Positions 33,363 to 42,418 are shown, counted from the stretch's first letter. The stretch: DNA of 48,467 nucleotides from Bryobacterales bacterium (GCA_020851655.1 JADZCI010000223.1:1-48467), one strand, 5' to 3'. The notes: a model not told the origin generated them from the letters alone. A program made the numbers and translations.

Positions 33363-33983
33363 ATGAGGCTGGTTCCCCGCGAAGCGAAGTTCTACGAATT
33401 CTTCTTACAGCAAGCCCAGTTGACCCAGGAGGCCGCGAAACTGCTTTTCAAGGCGGCTCAAGACGGCAACGCTTCGGTGCACCTTGCCGCCAACGACATT
33501 ATTGCTTTGGAGCGCAAGGGCGACGAAATCGTTCACAACATCTTCACCATGTTGAACCAGACGTTCATCACTCCGCTGGACCCGGAGGACCTGCACGCTC
33601 TCGGTTCGCACATGGATGACGTGCTGGATGCGATTGAGGAGGCCGCGCACCGCATCTGCGCCTACAAGATCGATCCAATTCCACCGCCGGTCACGGCCAT
33701 CTGCGATTTGATCGTTCAAACGGCCGATACGCTGGCCAAGGCTTTCCAGGCGCTGGCCGACGACCGGGACCAGGAACTGCTCAACCACTGCATCGAGATC
33801 AACCGTTTGGAGGATGCGGCCGATCAACTCACGCGCACGACGATTTCCGACTTGTTCAACACCGAGAAGGACCCGATTCAACTCATCAAGCTGAAAGAAG
33901 TGTACGACTTCCTGGAACTGGCCACCGACAATGCCGAAGACGTTGCCGACGCGCTTCAGGCCGTCGTTTTGAAGAACGGATAG
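33363..33983 (+). CDS. DUF47 / PhoU-like regulator of phosphate transport
   Basis: This 206-residue helical protein is of the DUF47 family. The start MRLVPREAKFYEFF, the central LERKGDEIVHNIFT and the metal-binding EINRLEDAADQL and LATDNAEDVADAL segments are all family hallmarks. Such proteins are usually encoded next to PiT transporters and are thought to regulate them as PhoU does for Pst. That is exactly the context here, 13 bases before pit. ATG at 33363 was chosen over a TTG at 33333 because it matches the family N-terminus. Confidence 0.92.
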   Translation: MRLVPREAKFYEFFLQQAQLTQEAAKLLFKAAQDGNASVHLAANDIIALERKGDEIVHNIFTMLNQTFITPLDPEDLHALGSHMDDVLDAIEEAAHRICAYKIDPIPPPVTAICDLIVQTADTLAKAFQALADDRDQELLNHCIEINRLEDAADQLTRTTISDLFNTEKDPIQLIKLKEVYDFLELATDNAEDVADALQAVVLKNG

Positions 33984-33996
33984 CCGCCTCCGGCGT

Positions 33997-35037
33997 ATGG
34001 ACAGAACGCTGATTCTTGTGGCGGTGATCGTCATCGTCGCCCTGATTTTCGACTACATCAACGGTTTTCACGACGCCGCCAATTCCATCGCCACAATCGT
34101 CGCCACGCGGGTGCTGTCGCCTTTTCAGGCGGTGCTGTGGGCGGCCTTCTTCAATTTCGTCGCGGCGATTCCGCTGCTGTATTTTCAGGAAGCTGGGGTG
34201 GCGGCGACGGTCGGCAAGGACATGGTCAACCAGACGTACGTGACGGTGTACGTCATCCTGGCCGGTCTCATCGGCGCGATTTTCTGGAACCTGGTCACCT
34301 GGTATTACGGGATTCCGTCGAGTTCGTCCCACGCGCTGATCGGCGGCTATGCCGGCGCCGCCATGGCGAAGGTCGCCGAGGTGAAAGGTCTGAGTTCGGT
34401 CTTCGACGCGCTGGTGCTGAAAGGGTGGATCACGACGACGACGTTCATCATCGTGGCGCCGCTGATGGGCCTGGCGCTGGGCTACATCTTGATGATCATG
34501 GTGTTCTGGCTGTTCCGCCACGAGTCGCCGGCGCACATGGACCGCTGGTTTCGCAAGTTGCAATTGGTGAGTTCGGCGCTATTCAGCTACTCGCACGGCT
34601 CCAATGACGCGCAGAAGACCATCGGGATCATTACCGGCGTGCTGCTGACGTCCGGCTACATCCAAACATTTCACGTGCAGGGGTGGGTGGTGCTGGCCGC
34701 CTACGTCGCCATCGGATTGGGCACGATGACTGGAGGCTGGCGCATCGTGCACACGATGGGCGGAAGGCTGACGCGGCTCAAGCCGCGCGGTGGTTTCTGC
34801 GCCGAGACCGCGGGCGCCCTGGCGATTCTGTTTCCCACGTATCTGCACGTTCCGGTCTCGACGACGCATGTCATCACCGGCGCCATCGCCGGCGTCGGCT
34901 CCATTCAACGGGTCAAGGCGGTGCGTTGGGGGCTGGCCACCAACATCGTTTGGGCCTGGATTCTCACGCTGCCCATGTCGGCTCTGGCCGGCGCGGTGGC
35001 GTACGCCTTGATCCGGCTGACGACGGGCAGGTCGTAG
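33997..35037 (+). CDS. pit: PiT-family inorganic phosphate transporter
   Basis: This 346-residue membrane protein has about ten to eleven hydrophobic segments. The duplicated PiT signatures are present: GFHDAANSIATIVATRVL near residue 23 and YSHGSNDAQKTIGIITG near 200. PSSSSHALIGG and PVSTTHVITGAI form the matching half-repeat ends. It carries metal-phosphate in symport with protons or sodium. It lies directly behind the DUF47 gene and converges with the sulfatase gene, 18 bp apart. Confidence 0.95.
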   Translation: MDRTLILVAVIVIVALIFDYINGFHDAANSIATIVATRVLSPFQAVLWAAFFNFVAAIPLLYFQEAGVAATVGKDMVNQTYVTVYVILAGLIGAIFWNLVTWYYGIPSSSSHALIGGYAGAAMAKVAEVKGLSSVFDALVLKGWITTTTFIIVAPLMGLALGYILMIMVFWLFRHESPAHMDRWFRKLQLVSSALFSYSHGSNDAQKTIGIITGVLLTSGYIQTFHVQGWVVLAAYVAIGLGTMTGGWRIVHTMGGRLTRLKPRGGFCAETAGALAILFPTYLHVPVSTTHVITGAIAGVGSIQRVKAVRWGLATNIVWAWILTLPMSALAGAVAYALIRLTTGRS

Positions 35038-35055
35038 CCGCGCGCCCGCGGCGCC

Positions 35056-36450
35056 TCAGCCGACGGCCGCCTTCCACTCGGGGTTCGGGCGGGGCCTTTT
35101 GGCGGCGACGCCGTTCAGCCAGGCTTCTAATTGGCCTCGCATGACTGCGGCGCGTGCGCGCTCGGCCAGGATCCGGTCGCGGACCTCGGATTCGTCCGCG
35201 CTCACCTGGAACAATTCGTCCCGGTCGAGTTCGTAGTAATGCAGCAGCTTCCAGTCGCGTGTGCGGATCGCGCTGACCGGTGTGGTGGTCGGGTAGTAGT
35301 GGGGATAGTGGAAATAGAGTTCGTCGCGGTTCAACCGGCCGCCAGGGTCCTTCAGCAACCCGCGCAGGCTCAGGCCGTCGGTGGACGCCTCGTCTCCGAG
35401 GAGCGTGGGAAACAGGTCCGTCGAGCACACCGGCTCATCGCACACCGCGCCCGCCTGCGAAAGGCCGGGCCAGCGAATCATGAGCGGCACACGGATGCCG
35501 CCTTCATACAGCGACCCTTTGCCGGACCGCAGCGGCGCATTGTTGGTGACCACCTGGCCGCGGAACGGGTTGACGTAGCCGCCGTTGTCGGAGGCGAAGA
35601 CCACGACGGTGCGGCCGGCCAGGCGGCGGCGCTCGAGTTCGGACAAGACGCGCCCGACGCTGTCGTCGAGGCTCTCCACCATGGCGGCGTAGCCCGCGTT
35701 CTGGTGCCGCATCCCCGCCCGGATGCGGGCGCGATACCGTTCGACGATTTCGGCGGGAGCTTCGATGGGCGTGTGGACGGCGTGGTGGGCGAGATAGAGG
35801 AAGAACGGCCTGTCTCCGGCGGATTCCATGACGCGGATGGCTTCGCTGGTGAGCCGCGTGGTGAGATACTCGCCCGCGCCGCCCCCGGCGATGCCGGGAA
35901 CATAGCGGATCTCGCCATGGGCGTCCAAAGTTCCGCGATACGGCGCAAAGTAAGTGGGTGGCGCACCCCACAACGTGCCTCCGGTATTGATGTCGAAGCC
36001 CTGTGTTTCCGGGTAGCGCGTGGCGCCCCCCAGGTGCCACTTGCCGATGCTCGCGGTGAAGTAGCCCCGCTCCTTGAAGCGTTCGGCGATGGTCACTTCT
36101 GCGAGAGGCAAGTCGGGGTTGGAGGCGGCGGGCAGCAACATACGGTTGCGCTGCGGCGTGGCGGCGCCTTCCGACCAGATGGTCATGCCCAGGCGCGCGG
36201 GATGTTTGCCGGTCATGATGGACGCGCGAGTAGGAGTGCAGACCGGCGAAGCCGAGAAGGCGTGAGTGAACCGGACGCTTTGGCTGGCCAAGCGGTCGAG
36301 GTTGGGCGTTTGGTGCAGGTCGGCGCCGTAGCATGCCAGGTCCGCCCAGCCCAGGTCATCGGCCAGGATGAGGACGACGTTGAGCGGCGTGGATTGGGCA
36401 TGCGCCAGCGCCGCAACAGGGGCGCCCAGAAACGCCCTGCGCGAGATCAT
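35056..36450 (-). CDS. exported sulfatase
   Basis: This 464-residue protein has a Tat-like leader (MISRRAFLGAPVAALAHAQ) and an alkaline-phosphatase-fold sulfatase domain. The metal-binding opening VVLILADDLGWADL is present, with formylglycine motif C71-T-P-T-R75 followed by GKHPARLG. GYFTASIGKWHLGG and VFASDNGG are further family motifs. A Cys-type site needs a formylglycine-generating enzyme encoded elsewhere. The substrate may be a sulfated polysaccharide. Its ATG overlaps the TIM-barrel stop codon (ATGA). GGAG lies nine bases before the ATG. Confidence 0.93.
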   Translation of the reverse strand: MISRRAFLGAPVAALAHAQSTPLNVVLILADDLGWADLACYGADLHQTPNLDRLASQSVRFTHAFSASPVCTPTRASIMTGKHPARLGMTIWSEGAATPQRNRMLLPAASNPDLPLAEVTIAERFKERGYFTASIGKWHLGGATRYPETQGFDINTGGTLWGAPPTYFAPYRGTLDAHGEIRYVPGIAGGGAGEYLTTRLTSEAIRVMESAGDRPFFLYLAHHAVHTPIEAPAEIVERYRARIRAGMRHQNAGYAAMVESLDDSVGRVLSELERRRLAGRTVVVFASDNGGYVNPFRGQVVTNNAPLRSGKGSLYEGGIRVPLMIRWPGLSQAGAVCDEPVCSTDLFPTLLGDEASTDGLSLRGLLKDPGGRLNRDELYFHYPHYYPTTTPVSAIRTRDWKLLHYYELDRDELFQVSADESEVRDRILAERARAAVMRGQLEAWLNGVAAKRPRPNPEWKAAVG

Positions 36451-37340
36451 TTGACGTGTTCTCCGGCCCACTCCAGAAAGACTCGCGCGTGGGCGTCGAG
36501 GTTCGCCATGGCGCCGCCGCCCAACAGCGGCGAGCACATTTCGTAGGCCACGGTTCCGGTAAAGCCGCCGGCGTGCAACGCGGCGAAGAAGGAGGCGTAA
36601 TCGATGAACCCTTCGCGCATGGACGCCGCCACCACGCGAGGTGTTTGCGGCTCGTAGTTGACCAGATCGGGGGCGTAGTGGAAACGCGCGCGCTTCTGGT
36701 AGTTGGCCACGGTGGAGTGAATCATGCGCCCGGCCAGTGCGCCGGCGGCGGCGCGCAAGCCGGCGCCTTGCAAGGCGGGCGCCCAGGCGTCGAACATGGC
36801 GCGGCAGTTCGGGTGATCGACTTCGGCCAGCAGGTCGCGGAAGCTTTCCCAATCGGCGCCGAGGTCGTGGTGGTTCTGCACGCCGAGGACGACGCCGAAT
36901 CCGGCGGCTCGTCCGGCGGCTTCGCGCAGGCATTTGACCACCAGGTCCCACTGGCGCGCGTAGGGCGCGGCGGGCTCTTCGTAGCCGGTGAAAACGCGCA
37001 CGGCTGTGGCGCCGATCTCGCTCGCCGCGCGCGCCAGTTCGGTGAGGTAGTGCACCTGGATTTCACCGTGCGGGATCTCGCCGTGAGACAGGTCGCCGGT
37101 AAAGTTGTTGTAGCCCGCCAGGCAGACCCGTTTGAGCCCCGCGGCCTGGATCCGGTCGCGCAGGCTTTTCCGCCGCTCGCTGCCGTAGTCGAGCAGCGAG
37201 AAATGCGGGCGCTTGGCCATCACCATGACGCCGCCGAAGCCCAGTTCCGCCGCCTTGCCAACGGTGTCTTCGAGCGGTAGCGAGGCCTGGCCCCACAGAC
37301 CGGCGTAACTGACCGTATGCAACAACAGGCGCTCGTTCAT
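36447..37340 (-). CDS. sugar phosphate isomerase/epimerase-like TIM barrel
   Basis: This 297-residue protein is of the AP-endonuclease-2 / xylose-isomerase-like barrel family. VRVFTGYEEP, VLGVQNHHDLGAD and MFDAWAPAL carry likely metal ligands (Glu, His, Asp), and VAYEMCSPLLGGG supplies the final Glu. The reaction cannot be told, since the family spans epimerases, isomerases and dehydratases. It forms a coupled pair with the sulfatase downstream, which suggests sugar catabolism after desulfation. TATCAT at 37354-37349 on the minus strand ends eight bases before the ATG. Confidence 0.85.
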   Translation of the reverse strand: MNERLLLHTVSYAGLWGQASLPLEDTVGKAAELGFGGVMVMAKRPHFSLLDYGSERRKSLRDRIQAAGLKRVCLAGYNNFTGDLSHGEIPHGEIQVHYLTELARAASEIGATAVRVFTGYEEPAAPYARQWDLVVKCLREAAGRAAGFGVVLGVQNHHDLGADWESFRDLLAEVDHPNCRAMFDAWAPALQGAGLRAAAGALAGRMIHSTVANYQKRARFHYAPDLVNYEPQTPRVVAASMREGFIDYASFFAALHAGGFTGTVAYEMCSPLLGGGAMANLDAHARVFLEWAGEHVK

Positions 37341-37417
37341 CGAGCGTCATGATAGCACCGTGTCCGCCCCGCTACGCGCCCTCGTCCTCGGATAGGATCT
37401 CCTCAGGACATGCACGC

Positions 37418-37424
37418 AAGGAGG
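37418..37424 (+). promoter_or_regulatory. consensus ribosome binding site that decides the SDR start
   Basis: AAGGAGG lies nine bases before the ATG at 37434. It sits inside the reading frame of the upstream ATG at 37410, so the later start is preferred. Confidence 0.6.
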
Positions 37425-37433
37425 ACCGGTTCG

Positions 37434-38192
37434 ATGAGTTTGAAACTGGCGGGCAAGACGGCCCTGGTGACCGGCGCATCGCGCGGTATTGGCCGGGCGA
37501 TCGCGCTCGAATTCGCGCGTGAAGGAGCGGACGCCGTCCTCAATTACGCGCGGAACCAGGAGGAGGCCGGGAGCGCGGCCGGCGAGATTCGCGCGCTGGG
37601 CCGGCGCGCGCTGACACACCAGGCTGACGTCGGCGACCGCGGCCAGATGGAGGCGCTGTTTGATGCGGCGCTCGCCTCCTTCCCGCGCATCGGCGTGGTG
37701 GTGGCCAATGCCGCATTCAGCATCCGCAAACCGCTGCTCGAACTCACCACCGCCGATGTCGAAAGAACGTGGGCGGTTTCCCTCTGGGGTGTCTTTCATA
37801 CCTGCCAACTGGCGGCGCGGCACATGGCGGCGCACGGCGGGGGCGTCATCGTGGTGGTGAGTTCCGTGCATTCCTTCCGCCCCTACCCGGGCGCCTCAGC
37901 CTACAACGGCGCCAAGGCGGCGGTAAACCAGATGGCCGCGACGTGGGCGGTGGAACTGGCCGGCCGCGGCATACGCATCAATGTCCTGGAACCGGGCTGG
38001 ACCGATACGCCGGGTGAGCGGGCATTCTTCTCAGATGAGGAACTCGCGGAGGCGGGAAGCCAACTCCTGCTGGGACGGCTGGCGCGCGCTACGGAGATGG
38101 CCCGCGCGGCAGTGTTTCTGGCTTCGGAAGACTCTTCTTATATGACTGGCGCCGTGCTGCGCGTCGACGGCGGGTACTCGCTCCATCACTGA
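37434..38192 (+). CDS. short-chain dehydrogenase/reductase
   Basis: This 252-residue protein is a classical SDR. The NAD(P) site TGASRGIGRA lies near 13-22 and VANAAF replaces the usual NNAG-type motif. Catalytic Ser in VSSVHS, Tyr and Lys in SAYNGAK, and the EPGWTDTPG and MTGAVLRVDGG segments follow. It probably acts on a sugar or 3-keto substrate, but this is not shown. It stands alone between two minus-strand groups and converges with the DUF362 gene. Confidence 0.92.
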   Translation: MSLKLAGKTALVTGASRGIGRAIALEFAREGADAVLNYARNQEEAGSAAGEIRALGRRALTHQADVGDRGQMEALFDAALASFPRIGVVVANAAFSIRKPLLELTTADVERTWAVSLWGVFHTCQLAARHMAAHGGGVIVVVSSVHSFRPYPGASAYNGAKAAVNQMAATWAVELAGRGIRINVLEPGWTDTPGERAFFSDEELAEAGSQLLLGRLARATEMARAAVFLASEDSSYMTGAVLRVDGGYSLHH

Positions 38193-38215
38193 GCGGCGCG
38201 CCGTCAGCCGCGCTC

Positions 38216-39514
38216 CTACACCTTGTGCTTGTCGTAATCGAACGGTTCGTTCACCAGGTGGTAAAGCGGTTCTCCGTCTTTTTGCAAGTAGTAGGTCTTT
38301 AGCGGGAAGCGCTCAATCTGGCCGAGCTTGCGCGGTTCGGGCTTGCCGTCAATCCATTCGTAGACGGGCACGTCCCAGGGGTTGAAGGTGTCGCTCAATC
38401 CCCGTTCCTTGGCGATGCGGTACAGGTTGATGTTTCCGGGTTCGTGTCCGGACAGGTAGAGGCCGATCAGGTCGAGGCGGAACTTGTCTTTCGAGAACAT
38501 GACGATGTTGGTCATGTAGTCCGTGCCGACGTTGAAGCCGTCGCCGTCGCGGCCGTAGATGCCTTCGATCATGGCCAGGCCCGTCTTCATGACGCTCATG
38601 TTGTCGCAGGTCTTGTGGGCCCAGATTTCCTGGCGGATGGGGCTCAGCTCCGCTTTGCTGTCGTAGCGCGCGTAACCGATCTTTTTGTGATTCTCGAAGT
38701 AGCGTTTGACGCGCGTCTCGACTTCAGGATTGATGTCCGGCTTCATGAAGTCCGGCACTCCCAGCACCATTTGCCAGCCCGGGCAGAATCGCACGAAAGG
38801 CTGAATAACCATACCCTGCTCGTTCTTGACCGACTGCGTCATGCACATGCCGTGCGCTTTCCACTTGGCGATGTTCAGCAGCCAGGTATCGGGTTCGTTG
38901 ACCGGCGCATAGTGGGGAATCCGCGAGTAAACGACGGCATCCGGCACCTTGCTCCACGTCATTTCGTAGCCATCGCGGAAATTCCGCGGGCGCCGTTCCG
39001 GTTCGTTCATCTCGATGTTGTGGCGCTCGTTGATGTCCACCCAGCCGCGCAGGTTCCAGTTGGAGAAGTGATTGGCCTCGACAAAGTTGAACTTCTTGAG
39101 GCCGATCTCCTCCATGCCCATCACCATGCCTTCGTAGAACTGCGGGTCGGTGCCCGTGCCCCAGTTCTCGATATCGGGACGGCCGCGCCCGCGCGTGGGC
39201 GTGCAGTTGGGCTTGAGGACGATGCGGTGTGAGACCGGGACGCCGGGCTTGTCCATCGGCACAAAGATCTCGCGCGACAGCTTCAAGCCTTCCTGGAGCT
39301 TGGCCTCCTGGTCGGTCTTCTGCTTGACGTGAGTCCGCCGGATGAAAACGGCTTTGGGATTCTGTTCGATAAAGGGGTGCAGCCCGAAGTAGGCGCGCGG
39401 GGCGCGGCCGGGTACGGCCGGGGCGGCGTTGACGGGCAATCCCGCGGCGGCGCCGGCGGCGCCCGCGGCAAGAAAATGACGGCGGCTAATCTCCATCCCT
39501 TGCATCCTCGTCAT
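38216..39514 (-). CDS. DUF362-domain protein with a Tat leader
   Basis: This 432-residue protein has a twin-arginine leader (MEISRRHFLAAGAAGAAAG) and a DUF362-like core. Recognisable parts are VSHRIVLKPNCTPTRGRGRP, EANHFSNWN, WLLNIAKWKAHGMCMTQSVKN and EGIYGRDGDGFNVGTDY. In the family the LPK/KxN and KxH motifs are conserved, but the chemistry is not well known; some members are ferredoxin-linked. The ATG at 39514 overlaps the rmuC stop codon (ATGA). An in-frame ATG at 39496 starts the leader more tightly and is equally possible. Confidence 0.82.
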   Translation of the reverse strand: MTRMQGMEISRRHFLAAGAAGAAAGLPVNAAPAVPGRAPRAYFGLHPFIEQNPKAVFIRRTHVKQKTDQEAKLQEGLKLSREIFVPMDKPGVPVSHRIVLKPNCTPTRGRGRPDIENWGTGTDPQFYEGMVMGMEEIGLKKFNFVEANHFSNWNLRGWVDINERHNIEMNEPERRPRNFRDGYEMTWSKVPDAVVYSRIPHYAPVNEPDTWLLNIAKWKAHGMCMTQSVKNEQGMVIQPFVRFCPGWQMVLGVPDFMKPDINPEVETRVKRYFENHKKIGYARYDSKAELSPIRQEIWAHKTCDNMSVMKTGLAMIEGIYGRDGDGFNVGTDYMTNIVMFSKDKFRLDLIGLYLSGHEPGNINLYRIAKERGLSDTFNPWDVPVYEWIDGKPEPRKLGQIERFPLKTYYLQKDGEPLYHLVNEPFDYDKHKV

Positions 39515-40725
39515 CCTAGAGTAACTCCGCCGGGACCGGAAAGCATCCGGGGTTCTTCGATTGTTTCGACGTCGCGCAGTTTCTTTTCGAGAACGCGGCT
39601 GCGGGTTTCCGCCTTCCCGATGGTGTCCTGCGCATCCTCCAGTTTCTTCCGGACCTGGCTCAAAATACCCGCATACCGGCTGATTTCCGACTTGACGGCG
39701 CCCAGCAACTCCCACACTTCGCTCGAGCGCTGCTGTATGGCCAGGGTGCGGAAGCCCATTTGTAAACTGTTGAGCAAAGCGGCCAGCGTGCTCGGACCAG
39801 CCAGGATAACCCGGCACTCCCGCTGTAACATTTCGGCTAGACCCGGGCGGCGCACCGCTTCGGCATACAGCCCCTCGGTGGGCAGGAACATGATCCCGAA
39901 ATCGGTGGTCATCGGGGGCTCGATGTACTTGAGCGCGATGTCCCGGGCGCAGGACTTGAGGCGGTTTTCCAGTTGCTTGACGGAATGCTCCACGGCGTCC
40001 GGGTCGCCCCGCTCGGAAGCCTCCACCAGCCGCCGGTAGTCTTCCACCGGAAACTTGGCGTCAACCGGCAGCCAGGTGGGCGGCGCGCCCGCATCCCGCC
40101 CGGGCAGGCGGATGGCGAATTCGACCCGCTCGCCGGTGCCGCGCGTGGCGACGTTGCGCTCGTACTGTTCCGGCGTCATCAGTTCTTCGAGCAGAGCGCC
40201 CAACTGAATTTCGCCCCACAACCCGCGTGTCTTGACGTTGGTGAGGACCCGCTTCAGGTCGCCGACGCCGGATGCCAGCGACTGCATTTCCCCCAGCCCT
40301 TTGTGCACCTGTTCGAGCCTTTCGCTGACCTGCCGGAAGGATTCGCTGAGGCGGGTTTCGAGCGTGCTTTGCAGCTTCTCGTCCACGGTGTGCCGCATCT
40401 GTTCGAGCTTTCGTTCGTTGCCGGTCTGAATTTCCTGGAGCGACGCGGTGATGGTGCGGGTGAGCGCATCGAGGCGGGCATCGAGCCCGGAGCGGATCAA
40501 CTCGGTCTTCTGGTCCACCGAAGCGCCGAACGCGGCGAGGTTGCCGGTCACCTCCTGGCGCAGCCGCGCCATATCGTCGCGCAGCGACCGTTCCGCCTGG
40601 CTTTGCAACTTCTCGATAGCCGCCAACCCGAGGCTCACCTTCGACAGCAGATAAACCACCAGCAGCGCGACGGCGGCCAGCAGCAAAAGCGTCAGACCCG
40701 CAAACCAGTCCACAACCCTATTCAA
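39511..40725 (-). CDS. rmuC: RmuC-family DNA recombination protein
   Basis: This 404-residue protein has one N-terminal membrane segment (LTLLLLAAVALLVVYLLS), a coiled coil at about 35-150 and the RmuC nuclease-like domain at 155-370. GLWGEIQLGALLEE, WLPVDAKFPVEDY and IMFLPTEGLYAEA are family hallmarks. RmuC limits DNA inversion at short inverted repeats in E. coli. The TTG start has GGAGG eleven bases upstream; a GTG at 40713 is possible. Its stop overlaps the DUF362 gene start. Confidence 0.92.
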   Translation of the reverse strand: MNRVVDWFAGLTLLLLAAVALLVVYLLSKVSLGLAAIEKLQSQAERSLRDDMARLRQEVTGNLAAFGASVDQKTELIRSGLDARLDALTRTITASLQEIQTGNERKLEQMRHTVDEKLQSTLETRLSESFRQVSERLEQVHKGLGEMQSLASGVGDLKRVLTNVKTRGLWGEIQLGALLEELMTPEQYERNVATRGTGERVEFAIRLPGRDAGAPPTWLPVDAKFPVEDYRRLVEASERGDPDAVEHSVKQLENRLKSCARDIALKYIEPPMTTDFGIMFLPTEGLYAEAVRRPGLAEMLQRECRVILAGPSTLAALLNSLQMGFRTLAIQQRSSEVWELLGAVKSEISRYAGILSQVRKKLEDAQDTIGKAETRSRVLEKKLRDVETIEEPRMLSGPGGVTLG

Positions 40726-40768
40726 TCACTTGTTGGCCTCCGCCGAGGTGGCAGAATGAGAGAAACAG

Positions 40769-41398
40769 ATGCTGAACCGCCGCAACTTCACTTTTGCTCT
40801 GGCCGCCGCCGCCTCCGCCGCGCCCGCCGGAGAGTGGACCGAACTGCTGCCCAACGAGAAATTCGAGGGCTGGACGCGGGTGCCGATCCCGCCTGTCCTG
40901 GGTGTGGACCCGCGCCTGCAATGGCGTGTCGACGCCCAAAAGCGCGAGATTGTCTGCACCGGCACGGGCGGGCACGAATGGCTGGTGTGCGACCAGGAGT
41001 TCGGCGACTTCGACTTGCAGGTGGACTGGCGCTTTACGCCGCGCGCCGGCGAACAGCGCTACAACAGCGGCATCGGCGTCCGGCTGTCGAAGTTCGGCGA
41101 GATCTGGCACCAGGCGCAGACCGGCCAATCGGGAGCCTACCTGTTCGGCGCCGACATGGTGAACGGCGCGCTCCAGCGGACCAATCTGCGCGAGCAGATG
41201 AAGGAGAACCGGGTCAAACCCGTGGGCGAGTGGAACCACTTCGACATCCGCGCGCAAGGCGCGCTCATCTCGCTCGGGGTGAACGGCGAGGTGGTGAACG
41301 AGTGGAACAATGTGGGTCTGCGGCGCGGGTTGGTCGGGCTGGAAGCCGAAGGGTTCGAGGTCACCTTCCGCAACTTCAAGATCCGCCCGCTCAGCTAA
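40769..41398 (+). CDS. exported DUF1080 protein
   Basis: This 209-residue protein has a Tat-like leader (LNRRNFTFALAAAASAAPAG) and one DUF1080 jelly roll. The opening is WTELLPNEKFEGW, the core has YNSGIGVRLSKFGEIWHQAQ, and the end FRNFKIRPLS matches the first DUF1080 protein in this window. The GTGGHEWLVCDQEFGDFDLQ segment is the usual second strand pair. A 3-keto-glycoside hydrolase role is possible but inferred. It stands alone and converges with the ROK gene 15 bases downstream. Confidence 0.88.
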   Translation: MLNRRNFTFALAAAASAAPAGEWTELLPNEKFEGWTRVPIPPVLGVDPRLQWRVDAQKREIVCTGTGGHEWLVCDQEFGDFDLQVDWRFTPRAGEQRYNSGIGVRLSKFGEIWHQAQTGQSGAYLFGADMVNGALQRTNLREQMKENRVKPVGEWNHFDIRAQGALISLGVNGEVVNEWNNVGLRRGLVGLEAEGFEVTFRNFKIRPLS

Positions 41399-41413
41399 GC
41401 GCTCAGGCTTAAA

Positions 41414-42418
41414 CTATCTTCCGAACCGGAGGGCTTCGATTGCGGCGCCGCGGGCGCCCGCCGTGTCGCCGTTGGGCATGATGTGTATGGGAAGCGCGGC
41501 TTGCTCCTCGCGCTGCGGCGGCATTCCTTTGCGGATCTCGGCGATGAACCACTGCTGAAATTCCGGTGCGGTTTCGATGGCGCCGCCGCCCACGATGAGG
41601 GCGTCCGGATCGAATGTGTTGATCATCTCGTCGAAGAAAACGCCCAAGGCGTGCGCCTGAACCCGGAAGATCTCGCGCGACATCGGGTCGCCCTTTTCGG
41701 CCAGCCCGCGCACGTGTTTGGCCGCTTTGTGCAGGTCGCCGCCCTTGCCGAGCTCATGCCCAGGGTACTTGGGCAGGAAATAAGGCAGAAACGACTTTTC
41801 GATGGCGGTCAGCGAACACAAAGCTTCCAGGTCGCCCACACGCCCGCAGTTGCAGTGCGGGTGCAAGCCTTCGATTCCGGCGATGGATTGATAAGGAATC
41901 AGCACGTGGCCCAATTCGCCGCCGAAGCCGTTGCGCCCTTTCAGGACGGCGTCTTCGACAATGACGCCGCCGCCCAATCCGGTGCCGACAACGGCGGAAA
42001 TGGAGGTGGAGCGGCTTTTGCGGCCAAAGATGGAGAAGTGGCCCCAGAGCGCGCCGGCGTTGCCGTCGTTCAGGTAGGTAACGGGGCGGCCGAGCTTCCG
42101 CGCGAGCCCGTCGCGGATGTCGAAGCCCGCCCAGTCGCGATGGACAAAATTGGTGGAGCCTTCCGCGCTCAGCACACCCGTCGCGCTGGCTGGTCCGGGA
42201 GTGTCGAGGCCCACAACCGCCACGTCAGCGAGCGCGATTCCCGCCTTCCCGGCTGCCATGGCCAAACCGGCGGCGATCTGTTGCAGGCAAACCTCCGGCC
42301 CCTCCTTGGAGCGGGCGGGATGCTCGCAAAGCCCATCGATCAGAAACTTCTCATCTTCGGTCAGGAACGTATAGTTGATGGCGTTTCCGCCCAGATCGAC
42401 TCCGGCAAAGATCTTCAC
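41414..42418 (-). CDS. ROK-family sugar kinase or regulator-like protein
   Basis: This 334-residue protein has the actin-like ATPase fold of ROK proteins: AGVDLGGNAINY, GLDTPGP, YLNDGNAGALWG with catalytic Asp, and GTGLGGGV. There is no N-terminal winged helix, so a kinase such as glucokinase is likelier than a repressor. The zinc site, usually written CxCGxxGCxE, here reads CNCGRVGDLE: the third Cys is replaced by Asp. The GTG start has CGAGG five bases upstream. Substrate unknown. Confidence 0.87.
   Translation of the reverse strand: MKIFAGVDLGGNAINYTFLTEDEKFLIDGLCEHPARSKEGPEVCLQQIAAGLAMAAGKAGIALADVAVVGLDTPGPASATGVLSAEGSTNFVHRDWAGFDIRDGLARKLGRPVTYLNDGNAGALWGHFSIFGRKSRSTSISAVVGTGLGGGVIVEDAVLKGRNGFGGELGHVLIPYQSIAGIEGLHPHCNCGRVGDLEALCSLTAIEKSFLPYFLPKYPGHELGKGGDLHKAAKHVRGLAEKGDPMSREIFRVQAHALGVFFDEMINTFDPDALIVGGGAIETAPEFQQWFIAEIRKGMPPQREEQAALPIHIMPNGDTAGARGAAIEALRFGR

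Noticed and set aside
35131..36546. A 471-codon open frame on the plus strand
   Set aside because: Antisense to the sulfatase, whose CTPTR site and leader are intact.
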